Source of the DNA: Byssochlamys sp. IMV 00236 | Lineage: Eukaryota; Ascomycota; Eurotiomycetes; Eurotiales; Thermoascaceae | DNA length: 64,000 bases | Reading direction: 5' to 3' | NCBI GenBank assembly: GCA_001931875.2 | Contig: MSJH02000622.1 | Location: 62,001 to 126,000, forward strand | Part shown: in pieces, positions 47,236-58,935 of the stretch | Layout of the letters: each line of letters opens with the position of its first letter | Numbering within the stretch: position 1 is the first letter of the stretch | Translations under genes and position numbers: made by a program | The notes under the pieces: model-generated | Databases searched by the model: none | Told to the model about the DNA's origin: nothing | What the model saw: only the letters and a program-made list of their open reading frames with translations

Positions 47236-49526
47236 CTATGTATCTTTCCTCCTTATACGCAAGGCCTGTCCCTGTCTGTTCGAGAACCGGCAGCATGGCT
47301 CGCCACAAAGACATACCTTATCCAGTTGTTTCCAATAATGGTCTGAGTAGTCGACTGTGATTTCAGAGCCCATTATTATACCACGGGAGACAACAATAAT
47401 GCGTTCAATGCCGCGCCAGTAGAATTTCTGAAACTGGCAATTAGGATAGCATGAATGATTTATGAATCGCGTAAAGTTGCCTGCAAGTATATTATATTAG
47501 TGGACTGTCAGAATAGAATCCATTCATCAATAGTTTACGAACCCATTTTACCCTGGAAGATCTGGAAGGGATTTTCACGGGAACCTCCAACCATGACATC
47601 CATACCTTGCACTCCCTTGGTGACAAGTCCCACAAACTCTCCAATAGCCGTGCCTCTTTCGAAATTCTAATATCACCGTTAGTTAGTCGAAATATCGTCA
47701 GCAATTGAGAAAGCTTGAATTCTTACGCAACGGGCAATGATGCCATTATTCTTTCCAGTGGACGTATGAAAAATCTGCACCGGCACAGGGCTTTTAGGAG
47801 CCCCAAACAGAGAAGGATAGCAAGAACAACGGTTCAAACGGACATCATCCGACTGCAGTTGCTTGCAAATATGACATGTATCGGAGTCTACTCCGAGCAT
47901 TCGACGAGGATCTTCATCACCGAAGGCACTGCGGTCCAGAATACACTCGTCTATAAACGTATAATCGAAACCATTCGGCAAATGGCTGTAGGTCAACTCG
48001 ATAGGTATCGCAGGCTTGGAACGTATAGTCACCCATTGATGTGGATTCCCATGATACCTCCGAGGAGATCCTTGTCCTATAAGATCGACCAGGTTCCGCC
48101 ACTCGGGATGTAGAGTGTCGGCGGCAACTTCGACGCTGTGCCGGACACTCTGTAGCTTTGGCCAGAGGCCTTCATCATGTCCTTTTCGGTATTTGCAGAA
48201 GCGGTAAACACCTGCGCTGGCAAAGATGAGACAGGCCCATCCTCCGGCATCCTTGATCTCCTTATAGCCACGCCAGATAGCTCTGATATGACATGTCAGC
48301 ATCCCAGACATGTCCCCATTGATCATGAGACGAACAATCGATTTCTCAGGTCCTTCTCCTTCCATCCAAGAGCTGCACAGGCTTCTGCTAGGACGGCCAT
48401 GTGAGCATCTGTAGCCGAGTATCCTTCGTTTTCAGTCCTCACAGCAGCTATGCGTCCTTCGTAGCATTCAACCCAATATGCCTGTGCGATCATTTCCAGC
48501 GCACGGGACGATTGGCTCTGATTATAGTATCTCAAACACGTCATACTAACTTCTCGAAAGTCCTATAAATGAACTGCTGAGCCTGAATCTGTATCCATCA
48601 AGAACCAGATGATAACTGACCTCACTACTCAATGAGCCATAAGAACGAATAACCGTGTTTTGCTGCTGCTCTGTGTTAGAGGTGAAATATCGCCTTTTTT
48701 CCAGGGTCTACATACCAGCGTAGGCATACTTAGCTGTACAGACGAATGCACCTGACGCCATATTCCAGCTATGAGCCTATCCACCGAGGTTGGTTCTAAC
48801 ACCGGTCCAGCGACCTTGCGCTTGTGCTTCCGCAGAGGAAAGCGAGTCACATCACTGAGTACCTGACGTACAGATATGTTTTCACTGGCATCACCGCGCT
48901 CATGTGCAGAACCAGAATCCGATGCTGCGTCATCCGAGACACTCGCAGAGTTACTCCCTTGATTCTGTAGCCGGAGGCCACCAACTACTTTGCGCCTCTT
49001 ACAGCTCTCTCCACCATCACTTTGCCCGGAGTCTGGTGTTGACAGTGGATTCCAATTCGGTCTGTCTTGACCCTCTCCTTCCGCTACCTGACACTTATAG
49101 AGCAATTGTCAGCCTGAGATCGTTTGAATATTTGGAACCTTCTTACTTGGGAATCCAACAGGGCCGATGCTTTGGGGATGGGATTGCGGATCAATTCTCC
49201 ATTTTTGAGAGCGAGATATCCCTGGACTTCATATTAGCAATCACTATTAGACAGGCCCATCCCAAATCAGCTGCAGTCCTTACCAGGACCAGCCGCTGGT
49301 CGTTTTGGTCAACAGATAACCCATTCTCGCGCACGTCGTCCAGTGAACCGCAGAGTACGCCTTCAATTCGTAAGTATGGCCCATCTCGCGAGTCAAGTTC
49401 CGAAGTTGACGCGCTAATTTGGGCAGAAATCTCTTCTCTGAGGAGATCTAACAACGTTGGACCACGAGATGGCTCTCCGTCAGATGGGGGTCTGGATGTC
49501 GGCACTGAGGTCGCCATAGCGGTCAT
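47236..49526 (-). CDS. SET-domain protein with intact catalytic signatures, uncharacterised group
   Basis: Eight exons were assembled: 49526-49284, 49221-49147, 49087-48716, 48668-48621, 48562-48336, 48282-47727, 47666-47543 and 47480-47236, giving 629 residues in one frame. The C-terminal third is a SET domain: NGIIARCNFERGTAIGEFVG, then TRFINHSCYPNCQFQKFYWR (the NHSCxPN signature), RGIIMGSEITVDYSDHYWK, and a cysteine-rich post-SET-like CLCGEPCCRF. These residues suggest an active lysine methyltransferase, unlike the SET3 gene in this window. A cysteine cluster CHICKQL...LNRCSC precedes SET. The N-terminal region has a possible basic signal (CKRRKVV, LRKHKRKV) and no other recognised domain. 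Two introns start with the weak donor GTTCGT, so those borders need checking. A second ATG at 49517 is possible. Confidence 0.8.
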
Positions 49527-50258
49527 TGTATGATACAGACAGAACGACTGTATTACTTAACCGGTTGATATGGGCCTATCTTGTGTCGATGACCACCACT
49601 TCTGCATTCACTGCGCATAGCTACGAGCCAAACGAACTAACTCTCAATTTCCCTTGGACCGAAGAGCCCTCTTTCGAGAGTGAACGATGTTACTGATGCC
49701 AAGATCCTCCTTGTGTTGATGGCAAATGTGCCAAGCTATCTCCATCCCGGATATGGAGATAGTTAGTCATCTTCTGCCCGGGCAGAACAGGATAAAGATT
49801 CATCTTCAGTCTCTTCGATTCAACCAAGTCTGCCTTTGAGGATATTTCAATGAATGCAATGCGTTGTGGTAGTGTCTAACTGAGTTACTCCTTCAATATC
49901 AGCCTCTCGAGCAAAGGGAAGATTGAATCGGGGTCTAACAGTGCGTAAAACCACAATTGAATCCAACTCTAGAGTCCATATTCCTGTTTTAGTGCACGTA
50001 GCTACAGGCTTGGAACTCGGTTCCGCTTTATTTTCGCCTAATGAGAGGCCAGAGGGAATGACAGAAGCGAGTTGGCTCCATATTAGGACTATAAAAAAGT
50101 CGTTCCCCTCAACCTAGCCTACCTATATCCAGAGGACAGTCACAATATCAAGTCCACTGCAGACCATTCTGCACGCCACTTCCATCTCGTCTCTGTGTCG
50201 TCTTCGATTCTATTATCCAACGCCGGAGCAGTAGTTGAGATCTGACGCTTGGTCAACA
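49527..50258. promoter_or_regulatory. Divergent promoter region, SET gene and BOR1-like gene
   Basis: About 730 bases separate the two divergent start codons. No gene and no clear regulatory motif were recognised. Confidence 0.5.
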
Positions 50259-52522
50259 ATGACGTCCCCTTCGAACAGTTCAGCCCGCTCCCTAGGGGAC
50301 AAGCCCAAAAGAGCCTATGGCTACGAGGGACTGGATGGATGGAGAGGAATACGGTGGCTTTGTATAGGTCGAGGCATGTATCATGATGTGAGAAGGCGCT
50401 TACCATATTACTGGAGCGATATCACGGATGCACTCACCTACCGAACGATTGCCAGTACGGTCCGGATGTATTTTGTGAAGTACGTGACCTTCCTAACCAT
50501 TACAATTGGTTCTGTACGTCTGCGGAGAGCGTGGAATACTCACTTCCCAACTCCAGCATCCTCCCAGCCATCGCTTATACCCTCGATATGGACCGTCGCA
50601 CAGGAGGGTTCTTCGGCATTAACGAAGCACTGTTCTCATCCGCGCTCGCTGCTGTCGTTTTCAGTGTTCTCGGAGCGCAGCCTTTGACTATTGTCGGTAT
50701 AACCGGTTTGATATCGCTGTTCAATTATACCATCTATGATATCATTGTACAGTACGAGCATTCTATTTACCCCAGCTTCATGGCATGGACGGGCATCTGG
50801 GCTGCAATCTTCCACTGGATCGTCTCATTGTGTAATCTTTGTGATTATATGCGCTATGTGACGGATTTCTCCAGTGAAGCGTTTGGCATGTACGTGGGTA
50901 TAATCTACTGCAGTAAGTAAGACCAGTCGGAAAATATTTCTTGCAGATATCAGCTTAACTGGATTATATACAGTCAAAGGCGTCGAAGAATTAACTAGCG
51001 AGTTCGATGCGAGGGGCAGTAATGCCGGATACTTGAGCTGCATGATTGCCATCTTGTATTTCGGAACCATCTATGGACTGGAGAAGCTAGGATCCAGTAC
51101 CATGTGGAAACCATCTCTCAGAGGGCTCCTGGCAGATTACGCATATGTGGTACGTTCTCTTTTTCGACACTTCATGATTTAGAATCCGGCTTCAACTCAC
51201 AACACCTAAGTATAGATCGGAACTCTCTTCTGGGTCGGATTCGCACATTTCCCCGGTCGTTTGCAAGCCGCGAACATCTCTATGGTGCCAGTCTCTCGCG
51301 CCTTCTATCCATCGCAGGATCGAGGCTGGTTAATCCATTTCTGGCATTTGGATGCCAAATGGGTCTTTGCTGCATTGCCGTTCGGATTCCTGATTATGCT
51401 TCTTTTCTACTATGACCATGTAACTCTACCTTGTCTCGAAGCCATTGAGTATATACTACGGAGACTTCTTGTGCTGACACCACACAGAACGTCAGCAGCT
51501 TAACTGCCCAAGCACGCCAATACCCACTGAAGAAACCAGCAGGTTTTCATTGGGATTTCTTCCTATTGGGATGCACGACCTTTGTAGCCGGCATCATCGG
51601 TATCCCGATGCCCAATGGTTTAGTTCCACAAGTACGTCAAAGACGTCAACAGCAACGAGTTTCCAAGATATATATACAAACTGACAAACGCTCCAGGCCC
51701 CCGTACATACTGACTCGCTCACGGTGTACGAGACGGATGTCCAGATCATCTCAACTGAAGAAGGAGAAGGATCTGAGATCCGCCGACCAGTAGTTAAAGC
51801 CACTGCGGTAGTTGAGCAACGTATATCGCATTTCCTCATGGCTTTAGCTATCATCGGTACCATGACTGGACCACTTCTGATAGTCTTGCATACGATGCCA
51901 TCAGCTGTTTTTGCAGGTGTATTCTTCATTGTCGGGGTACGTAGATAACGGGGCCAGGACTCTCTCATTCCCAGATGTTTCTAGTTATACGATTGCTAAA
52001 ACAAACGCGCATGATGATATAGTGGGGATCGATTGAATCGAACGGGATTCTATTAAAAATTCTATTCGTCCTGAGAGAAAACCGATTCATCCAACGAGAC
52101 GAACCACTACTCACCGTGCGAAAGCGGAAAGTCTTGCTATGGGTCGCATGTCAAGCGATAGACGTCGCTGCCTGTGTTGCCATTTCTCAAACCATTGCTG
52201 CAATTGGTCAGTACTTGACAATATTCTTCCACGACAAAAGATTATTCCAGGAATACTATTAACACATAGAGAATCAGGTTTCCCTATTTTGATTATCGCA
52301 TTGATTCCCTTCCGGGTATATGCGATTCCGAAATGGTTCAACCAGCACGAACTCAACGTCTTGGATGACTTGACTGCTAATAATAGATGCGTCCTTGAAA
52401 GTCTCGGAGGCGAGCCGAGATTTCCCGGGAGGGCGAGACCGGAGCATGTTGGATTGGAGCGCCAGTACTCTGAGCGGAAATATGGTGTAGATAGGCAGAG
52501 GTTTGGTAGTATCCATCGATAA
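50259..52522 (+). CDS. bor1: BOR1-like borate/anion exchanger (SLC4 family)
   Basis: A 589-residue membrane protein of the SLC4-like bicarbonate/borate transporter family. Yeast Bor1 exports borate at the plasma membrane and affects vacuolar traffic. Exons are 50259-50479, 50557-50912, 50974-51149, 51216-51419, 51488-51631, 51697-51936, 52023-52206 and 52278-52522. Typical blocks are GRGMYHDVRRRLPYYWSDIT, FVNILPAIAYTLDMDRRTGG with GINEALFSSALAAVVFSVLG, AQPLTIVGITGLISLFNYTI, GIIGIPMPNGLVPQAPVHTD and VVEQRISHFLMALAIIGTMT. The short cytosolic N-tail and the C-terminal RPEHVGLERQYSERKYGVDR tail suit fungal members. All exon joins keep frame. Substrate specificity within the family is not certain. 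Confidence 0.93.
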
Positions 52523-52948
52523 AGCTAGAATTACATCTAAGTCGGAATACACCATAGTAAGTGCAGAAGTACTTGAGTTAGTAGTACGATGCAAAGATTA
52601 TTTATGAATTTTAGCTCCCGCATCTGGCAGTCAATTACTGTACTTCATCAGAGACTAAAGGCAGGGAATATTTCTCTGCAGTAGATACGGTACTAGAGAG
52701 TTAAATTATACCATTTGGCGTTGTTGGTCGAGTCAGCGAGCTATAGTATTCCATAAGCAACGGGCATATTTACCAACCCATCTATCAACCATTGCCAAGT
52801 TTTCTTGTAAGGGGTATGTGATAGAAGAGGAAGTCGGGAGGTTCATCGCACATACTTGCTACATATATGCTATCTATATATAAGAATTCTATCTGATATT
52901 CTCCATATAAGATAATCTGTCTTTACTCGTAAACTTATCCTAGACCAC
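52523..52948. other. Convergent spacer, BOR1-like to Baeyer-Villiger-type gene
   Basis: This 426-base AT-rich spacer between convergent genes probably holds both polyadenylation regions. Nothing else was seen. Confidence 0.6.
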
Positions 52949-55013
52949 TTATACATCCCACCAACCCTCCATATATGATCTCAGATCAATCTTCTCAGGA
53001 AGTGTAAGATGGGGCGTAAGTTCCGCCTCGGGATCCAACTCTCTCTTCGTCCACCCATTTCCAAAGTACGCAAACCGATTTCCGCTAGGGTTAAGATACG
53101 TGTACTCGAAATCTTCCCATCTGGGATCCCGCCGAACATAGTTGGCATGACTTGCACTTCCAGGGAAGATGCCATGTACGCGACCACCCGGTCGTCCACC
53201 GTTATACCACGAACTGCAGTTCTTGTTTCCTTCGGAAGAGTCGTCGTTGGCCGTCCAGACTGTGCGAGGGTAGAACCGATCGCTGTACTCGACATAGTCG
53301 TCCGTGGCTTGTTTGGATGGCGCCAGGCTCTTGATTCCTTGGCTGCGGAATTTGCGGATGACTTTGGCGAGGTAGGTAATCTGGTTTTCGACGTTGTTTG
53401 GGACAGAGCCGCTGTAACCCGAGGAAGCAGGGCCTCCAATCCAGAGCAAGTTAGGGAAGCCGGGAGTTGCGAGACCGAGATAAGTGTATGGAAATCCGAA
53501 GTGGCCTTCTGGTTTCCATGCCGTCTTCAGATCAATGCCGTTGGCGATGAGAGAGAACGGAGGAGCAAAGTCGACGTTTGCACCAGTAGCGCAGATGATA
53601 ACGTCGACTTCCCGCTCGACGCCGTCGTTGGTTACGATTCCCTTTTCTGTGAAGCGCTGGATAGGCGTCTGGATGAGATTGACGTTCTCCTTGGTCAATG
53701 CTTCCAGATATCCCGGACCGGGAGTCGGTCTGCGACAGTTTGGTGGAAAGTCGGGGATGATCTTGTCCGATAGCTCAGGCTTATCAACCACCCGATCTAG
53801 CATCATCTTGCTCCATTTTGAGCGCAATTCCTTGTTCTCGGGAGAGTCTTTGAAGATGACACTGAATCTCTGGAAGTAGCCCTTCTCGACGCTTCGTCGA
53901 TACTCCAGGTACTTTTCTGGATCCTTGAAAGACTCCAGTTGCTCTTTCGAGAAGAGATTCGGCTCGAGCCTGCGAACACCTGTCGAGGCAAACGAGTCCA
54001 CCACCCATGTTCGGTTCCGAGCATAATGGTCAACATGACCTGCAATGGGCTGGATCGAGGGGAGAACCTGTAGTCCCGATGCTCCATTTCCTATGAGGGC
54101 AATGCGCTTTCCGGTGAGATCGACGTCGTGGTTCCAATTAGAAGAGTGGAAGATCGTTCCTTTGAATTGATCTCTTCCTTCATAGTCCGGGAGCTTCCAG
54201 GCGTTGAAATGGCCGATAGCTCCGATCAGGATATCCAGTAGCTCCTCATACACCTGCAAGTCACGTCAGATGAGGAGACCAACAACCACTAGCCAACGTG
54301 CTGCTTACTCTGTCCTCCTTCAGATCCTTCAATGTAACTTTCCACTTACCCTCGTCCGGCAGCCATTCTGCCCTTTCGACTCGGTGGTTCAGTTTCAAAT
54401 ACTTGTAGACGTCGTACTTTCGTGCAACTCCTTGCCAGTATTCCTTGATCTCTTTGCCTTGGGCAAACTCCTCGCTCCATTGCGTGTTGGGTTCGAATCC
54501 TGATTGGTACACATGGGCGGGAATATCGCATCTGACGCCGGGATAGGTATTTTCGAACCTGACCGTCGTCATTGTTAGCTAGAGTAACATATTGCGATTG
54601 CCAAAGAACTATTACTGCATACCAAGTGCCACCCTATCACACGTTAGCTTTGAACCCCGAGCAATTGTCGAAGCATTAAACGGACTCACCACATCCGGAT
54701 TCTTGTCATAGATTCGTAGGTCCAAACCAGGCAGCTTCGCTGGCAGAAGCACTCCCGCTAATACGCCCGACAACCCAGCTCCAATCACACCAACTTTGAT
54801 ATCTCTGACCTGGTCGACGGGATGTTCTTCAAGTTCAAATCGCGGCTTGGTTGCAGGAGCCTCTGTTGTAGCATCTTGAGGGATACTCTTGACTTCGGTT
54901 ACTGGCGCATTTTTCAGATCGTATAATGCAGGCGCAGGAACGACGTGGTCTATCCCATTGCCATTCAACGATGGCTCAATATTTGCTGTTGCTAGATCTT
55001 GAACAAGCGTCAT
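52949..55013 (-). CDS. FAD/NADPH Baeyer-Villiger-type monooxygenase
   Basis: A 629-residue flavoprotein monooxygenase of the group B (flavin-containing/Baeyer-Villiger) type, which inserts oxygen into ketones or oxidises heteroatoms. Exons are 55013-54690, an 11-base microexon 54633-54623, 54558-54309 and 54253-52949. The microexon is required to rebuild DKNPDVGGTWFENTYPGVRC, the conserved FAD-side motif. FAD binding: VIGAGLSG (residues 76-83). Fingerprint FKGTIFHSSNW (225-235) fits FxGxxxHxxxW. NADPH binding: GNGASG (250-255). The C-terminal part holds VDVIICATGANVDF and LLWIGGPASSGYSGSVPNNV, family-typical. About 70 extra residues precede the FAD site. The start at 55013 is the first ATG before the low-complexity leader. 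The substrate is unknown; related proteins occur in secondary metabolism and steroid or ketone breakdown. Confidence 0.91.
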
Positions 55014-55804
55014 GATGGAGATGACGATGACGAAGAAGATGCGACTTGAAAAGCAAAAGAAAAAGAAAATAAACACGGAGAATATAAGGATGATTTTAAT
55101 ATCGTTGCACTGAGCCGGCTTTCACTTCACTCTTCGGAGCTGTCTCCGTGGGTCGAGTATGTATAGAAAACATGGCATAAGTTACATCTTTTGTCCCGTT
55201 ATGGGGTGGTAACACCATCGGTTTACCCCTCTGACGAGTTGCTGCACGCAATCTGCCACATTTTGTTCGTGAGGACATCCTGCCGGGTGTATCGCCGTCA
55301 AGATTGGTCGATGCCCCTCATTTTGGAGGGGTCAGGACTCTATCAATGTTGATAATCAGTTGCACCATCGCGCGTCGGGATGGTGTCAACGTACTTATCA
55401 GACGACGGAATGATAATTCCCATATGTATTATTCCCCAACCAGGTGTTTTGTTAAGGCAGTCTTCATACATTTAACTAACCTCAGTGACTGTTCCTTGGC
55501 ACCAACCCAACTTGTGCTGGACTGCTTGTGTTTTCTTTCGATTATTATTCTCTAACTATGCAGAACAGTTGTCGATGTAGCTCTGGATGACGCTTATCAA
55601 CGGCAAATTGAAACCAGGTTATTAAATCAGCAGCTTCAGTGAAAGAAGCTACCCGCAGCAGACTATCTATCACAGCTCGATGTCGACTGCAATGACAGCT
55701 CACCAGATGCAATCTGGCCACAAATAGCATCACTGAATCTTGCTTGGGTTTCTGTTACTGCCAATTGGTCCGGGATGCCCGATGAAGTGTTCCTCTGCAT
55801 CTCA

Positions 55805-55829
55805 CATCATCATCATCATCATCATCATC
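55805..55829. repeat. (CAT)8 microsatellite
   Basis: Eight CAT units plus one base lie in the leu1 upstream region. Confidence 0.88.
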
Positions 55830-56189
55830 GCTGTCATTGTAACTACCAAACAAACTTCAACAAGAAGACACTGATCTTATCCAGATGCTTACTCTGTATC
55901 CAGCAGCGGACAATCCCCTTGTTCCCTGCATGAATTCCTTCATTCTCGCTCCGGGTCCAGCAGGGCGATTGTCCGTTGTCGGCCAGGCAGTCAGACATGA
56001 TCATCACTGGCCAATGAGCGACGAGGGAAACGGGAATCCAAGCAGTGCAGTGATGATTTCATTGTGGTCGCTAAGTTAACTTAACTTAGTCTAGATAACT
56101 GAATCGATCAGCTAGTCGAGATGAAGCAGTTGGAGAATTTCTCGATCGAAAGACTTTTTCTGCTTTGGCCGCGAGTAGCCGTGACCGGA

Positions 56190-56196
56190 TGAGTCA
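56190..56196. promoter_or_regulatory. Gcn4/CpcA-type TGAGTCA site upstream of leu1
   Basis: A perfect TGAGTCA stands 296 bases before the leu1 start codon. In fungi this site recruits Gcn4/CpcA, the general amino acid control activator. It lies four bases from the Leu3-like site, which suggests joint control, but this is motif evidence only. Confidence 0.6.
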
Positions 56197-56200
56197 GCCG

Positions 56201-56210
56201 CCGACACCGG
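56201..56210. promoter_or_regulatory. Leu3/LeuB-type CCG-N4-CGG site upstream of leu1
   Basis: CCGACACCGG matches the everted CCG-N4-CGG layout of Leu3, differing at one base from CCGGNACCGG. Leu3 (LeuB in aspergilli) activates leucine genes when alpha-isopropylmalate is present. The location before isopropylmalate dehydratase supports it. Confidence 0.55.
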
Positions 56211-56353
56211 CGTCGATCCCCGCGGCGAAGTGCGACGTGAGTGGCTCGACAGCCGATAAGCACGGCCAATCAGGATCCCGTCCATTCCGCTGACCGCCGA
56301 GATCGGGCCAGCCCCTCGAAAACGGCTGAGCGACATCGCGGGCAGCGTCGCTG

Positions 56354-56361
56354 ATATATAA
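56354..56361 (+). promoter_or_regulatory. TATA box of leu1
   Basis: TATATAAA lies 131 bases before the leu1 ATG, with a CCAAT pentamer at 56266-56270 further upstream. The spacing suits transcription starting around 56390-56460. Confidence 0.55.
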
Positions 56362-56491
56362 AGTCGCTGTGGCTGGATCGTTATGAATTGCTCTCGGCTG
56401 CTTTCCATCGTCTCGTTTGGTTTGGTTGGAGATTCCATCGCGTCGTCTTCTTCTCAGCCGGTCTTATCTTCATCCTTCAGAGCACTTCATC

Positions 56492-58935
56492 ATGCCGGCC
56501 GCAGAGAGGAAACCCAAGACCCTCTACGACAAGGTCTTTGAGGAGCACATCGTCAACGAGCAGGAGGATGGCACCTGTCTGATCTATATCGGTAAGAGAC
56601 CGACCGCCAGATACAGCATCTGACCAGCAGCGCGTGAAACTGACGCTTTCCTAGACCGACATCTCGTCCATGAGGTCACCTCCCCGCAGGCCTTCGAGGG
56701 CCTGAAGAACGCCAGCCGCAAAGTCCGCCGGCCGGACTGCACTCTCGTAACCGTGGACCACGTAGGTCTCTCTCTGATAATATTCCAGCCCTCGTCGATT
56801 GGAGCGGCTGACTGACTGACGCTGTCCAGAACATCCCCACCAGCTCCCGCAAGAACTTCAAGAATGTCAACGAGTTCATCGAGGAGAACGACTCCCGTCT
56901 CCAGGTCTCCACCCTCGAGGAGAACGTCAAGGACTTCAATTTGACGTACTTTGGCATGGACGACAAGCGTCAGGGTATCGTCCACATCATCGGTCCTGAG
57001 CAGGGTTTCACCCTCCCCGGCACCACCGTCGTCTGCGGTGACAGCCACACCTCCACCCACGGTGCCTTTGGTGCCCTCGCCTTCGGTATCGGAACCAGCG
57101 AGGTCGAGCACGTCCTCGCGACTCAGACCCTCCTCACCAAGAAGAGCAAGAACATGCGCGTCCATGTCGACGGTAAGCTGCCTCCCGGTGTCACCAGCAA
57201 GGATGTTATCCTCCACGTTATCGGTGTCATCGGCACTGCCGGTGGTACCGGTGCAGTCATCGAGTACTGCGGTTCGGTCATCCGCGGTCTGAGCATGGAG
57301 GCCCGTATGTCGATGTGCAACATGTCCATTGAGGGAGGCGCCCGTGCCGGCATGGTCGCCCCTGACGAGATCACTTTCGAGTACCTCAAGGGCCGTCCGC
57401 TGGCCCCCAAGTTCGACTCTCCCGAGTGGAAGCGCGCCGTCAAGCACTGGTCCAATCTGCGGACCGACGAGGGCGCTGTGTTCGACCAGGAGGTCTTCAT
57501 CAAGGGAGAAGACATCATCCCTACCGTCACCTGGGGTACGTCGCCTCAGGATGTCGTGCCCATCACCGGCGTTGTCCCTGGTCCCGACGACTTCCAGGAC
57601 GAGACCCGCAAGGCCAGCTGCAAGCGCGCCCTCGAGTACATGGGTCTCAAGGCTGGTACCCGCATGCAGGACATTGAGATTGACAAGGTCTTCATCGGTT
57701 CTTGCACCAACGCCCGTATTGAGGACCTGCGCGCGGCCGCCCACATTGTCGAGGGCAAGAAGGTTGCGCCTAACGTCAAGCGTGCCATGATTGTCCCTGG
57801 TTCCGGTCTGGTCAAGAGTCAGGCTGAGGCCGAGGGCCTCGACAAGATCTTCGTCGATGCTGGCTTCGAGTGGAGAGAGGCCGGTTGCTCCATGTGCCTG
57901 GGTATGAACCCCGATATCCTGTCGCCCCGTGAGAGATGCGCTAGTACCTCCAACCGCAACTTTGAGGGCCGTCAGGGTGCCTACGGCCGGACACATCTGA
58001 TGTCCCCGGCCATGGCTGCGGCTGCTGCCATTGTCGGTAAGCTGGCCGATGTTCGAGAACTCTCCACCGTCAGCCCGACCGTCCGCAAGGCCTCTCCCAA
58101 GCTTGACGTCCAGCCAGAAATGGAAGACATCGAGACGGATGACGATCTCGAGCGGATCCTCGACTTCCCCGAGGACAACGAGCCGCACGCCAACACCCTC
58201 CAGGGAGCTAGTGCCGGTCTGCCCAAGTTCACCGTCCTCAAGGGCATTGCCGCCCCCATGGACCGTGCCAACGTCGACACCGACGCTATCATCCCCAAGC
58301 AGTTCCTGAAGACCATCAAGCGGACCGGTCTGGGCAAGTCCCTGTTCTACGAGCTGCGCTACCACCCTGACGGCACGGAGATCTCCGATTTCGTCCTTAA
58401 CCAGGGCATCTACCGCCAGGCCAATATCCTGGTTGTGACTGGACCCAACTTCGGATGCGGTTCCTCGCGTGAGCATGCCCCCTGGGCCCTGCTTGACTTT
58501 GGCATCAAGTGTGTCATCGCCCCATCGTTCGCCGATATCTTCTTCAACAACACCTTCAAGAACGGCATGCTTCCCATCAAGATCGAGGACCAGGCCACAA
58601 TCCAGAAGATCGCTGACGAGGCCCGTGCCGGCAAGGAGATCGAGGTTGATCTGCCCAACCAGGTCATCAAGGATGCCAATGGCAACAAGCTCGCCGACTT
58701 TGATGTCGACGCCTTCCGGAAGCACTGCCTGGTGAACGGTCTCGACGACATAGGCCTTACTCTCCAGATGGAGGACAAGATCCGCAAGTTCGAGGCCAAG
58801 CGCACCCTCGAGACTCCTTGGCTCGATGGCAGCGGCTACCTCAAGCGCGGCAAGCGGGGCCCAACCAAGATCGAGGCCGCGCCGGTCCCCAAGACCAACC
58901 GCGGAGACGTCAAGGGTGAGCCTCTAGAGTGGTAA
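56492..58935 (+). CDS. leu1: 3-Isopropylmalate dehydratase (LeuC-LeuD fusion)
   Basis: This enzyme isomerises 2-isopropylmalate to 3-isopropylmalate in leucine synthesis. It is an aconitase-type [4Fe-4S] enzyme, and in fungi a single cytosolic chain fuses the bacterial LeuC and LeuD parts. Exons are 56492-56591, 56655-56761 and 56830-58935, giving 770 residues. Cluster ligands are C361 (GSCTNAR), C422 and C425 ([12 protein letters not shown]). The conserved [20 protein letters not shown] is in the LeuC part. The swivel LeuD part begins near residue 536 ([20 protein letters not shown]) with [17 protein letters not shown]. No N-terminal targeting peptide is seen ([20 protein letters not shown]). 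Codon use in the third exon is strongly biased to C-ending codons, as in highly expressed genes. The promoter carries CpcA- and Leu3-type sites. Confidence 0.98.

Larger units (their letters stand above)
55014..56491. other. Divergent region between the monooxygenase gene and leu1
   Basis: This 1.5 kb stretch carries the promoters of both divergent genes, a CAT microsatellite at 55805-55829 and the leu1 control elements listed separately. No gene was recognised. Confidence 0.65.

Noticed and set aside
54480..54495. GGTTCGAATCC-like string resembling a tRNA B box
   Set aside because: It lies inside the coding sequence of the Baeyer-Villiger-type gene, and no A box or cloverleaf was found nearby.
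56584..58725. 713-codon open frame antisense to leu1
   Set aside because: It mirrors the third leu1 exon. The strong C-ending codon bias of leu1 removes stops on the opposite strand. The translation is repetitive, rich in D, G, L and V, and matches no domain.
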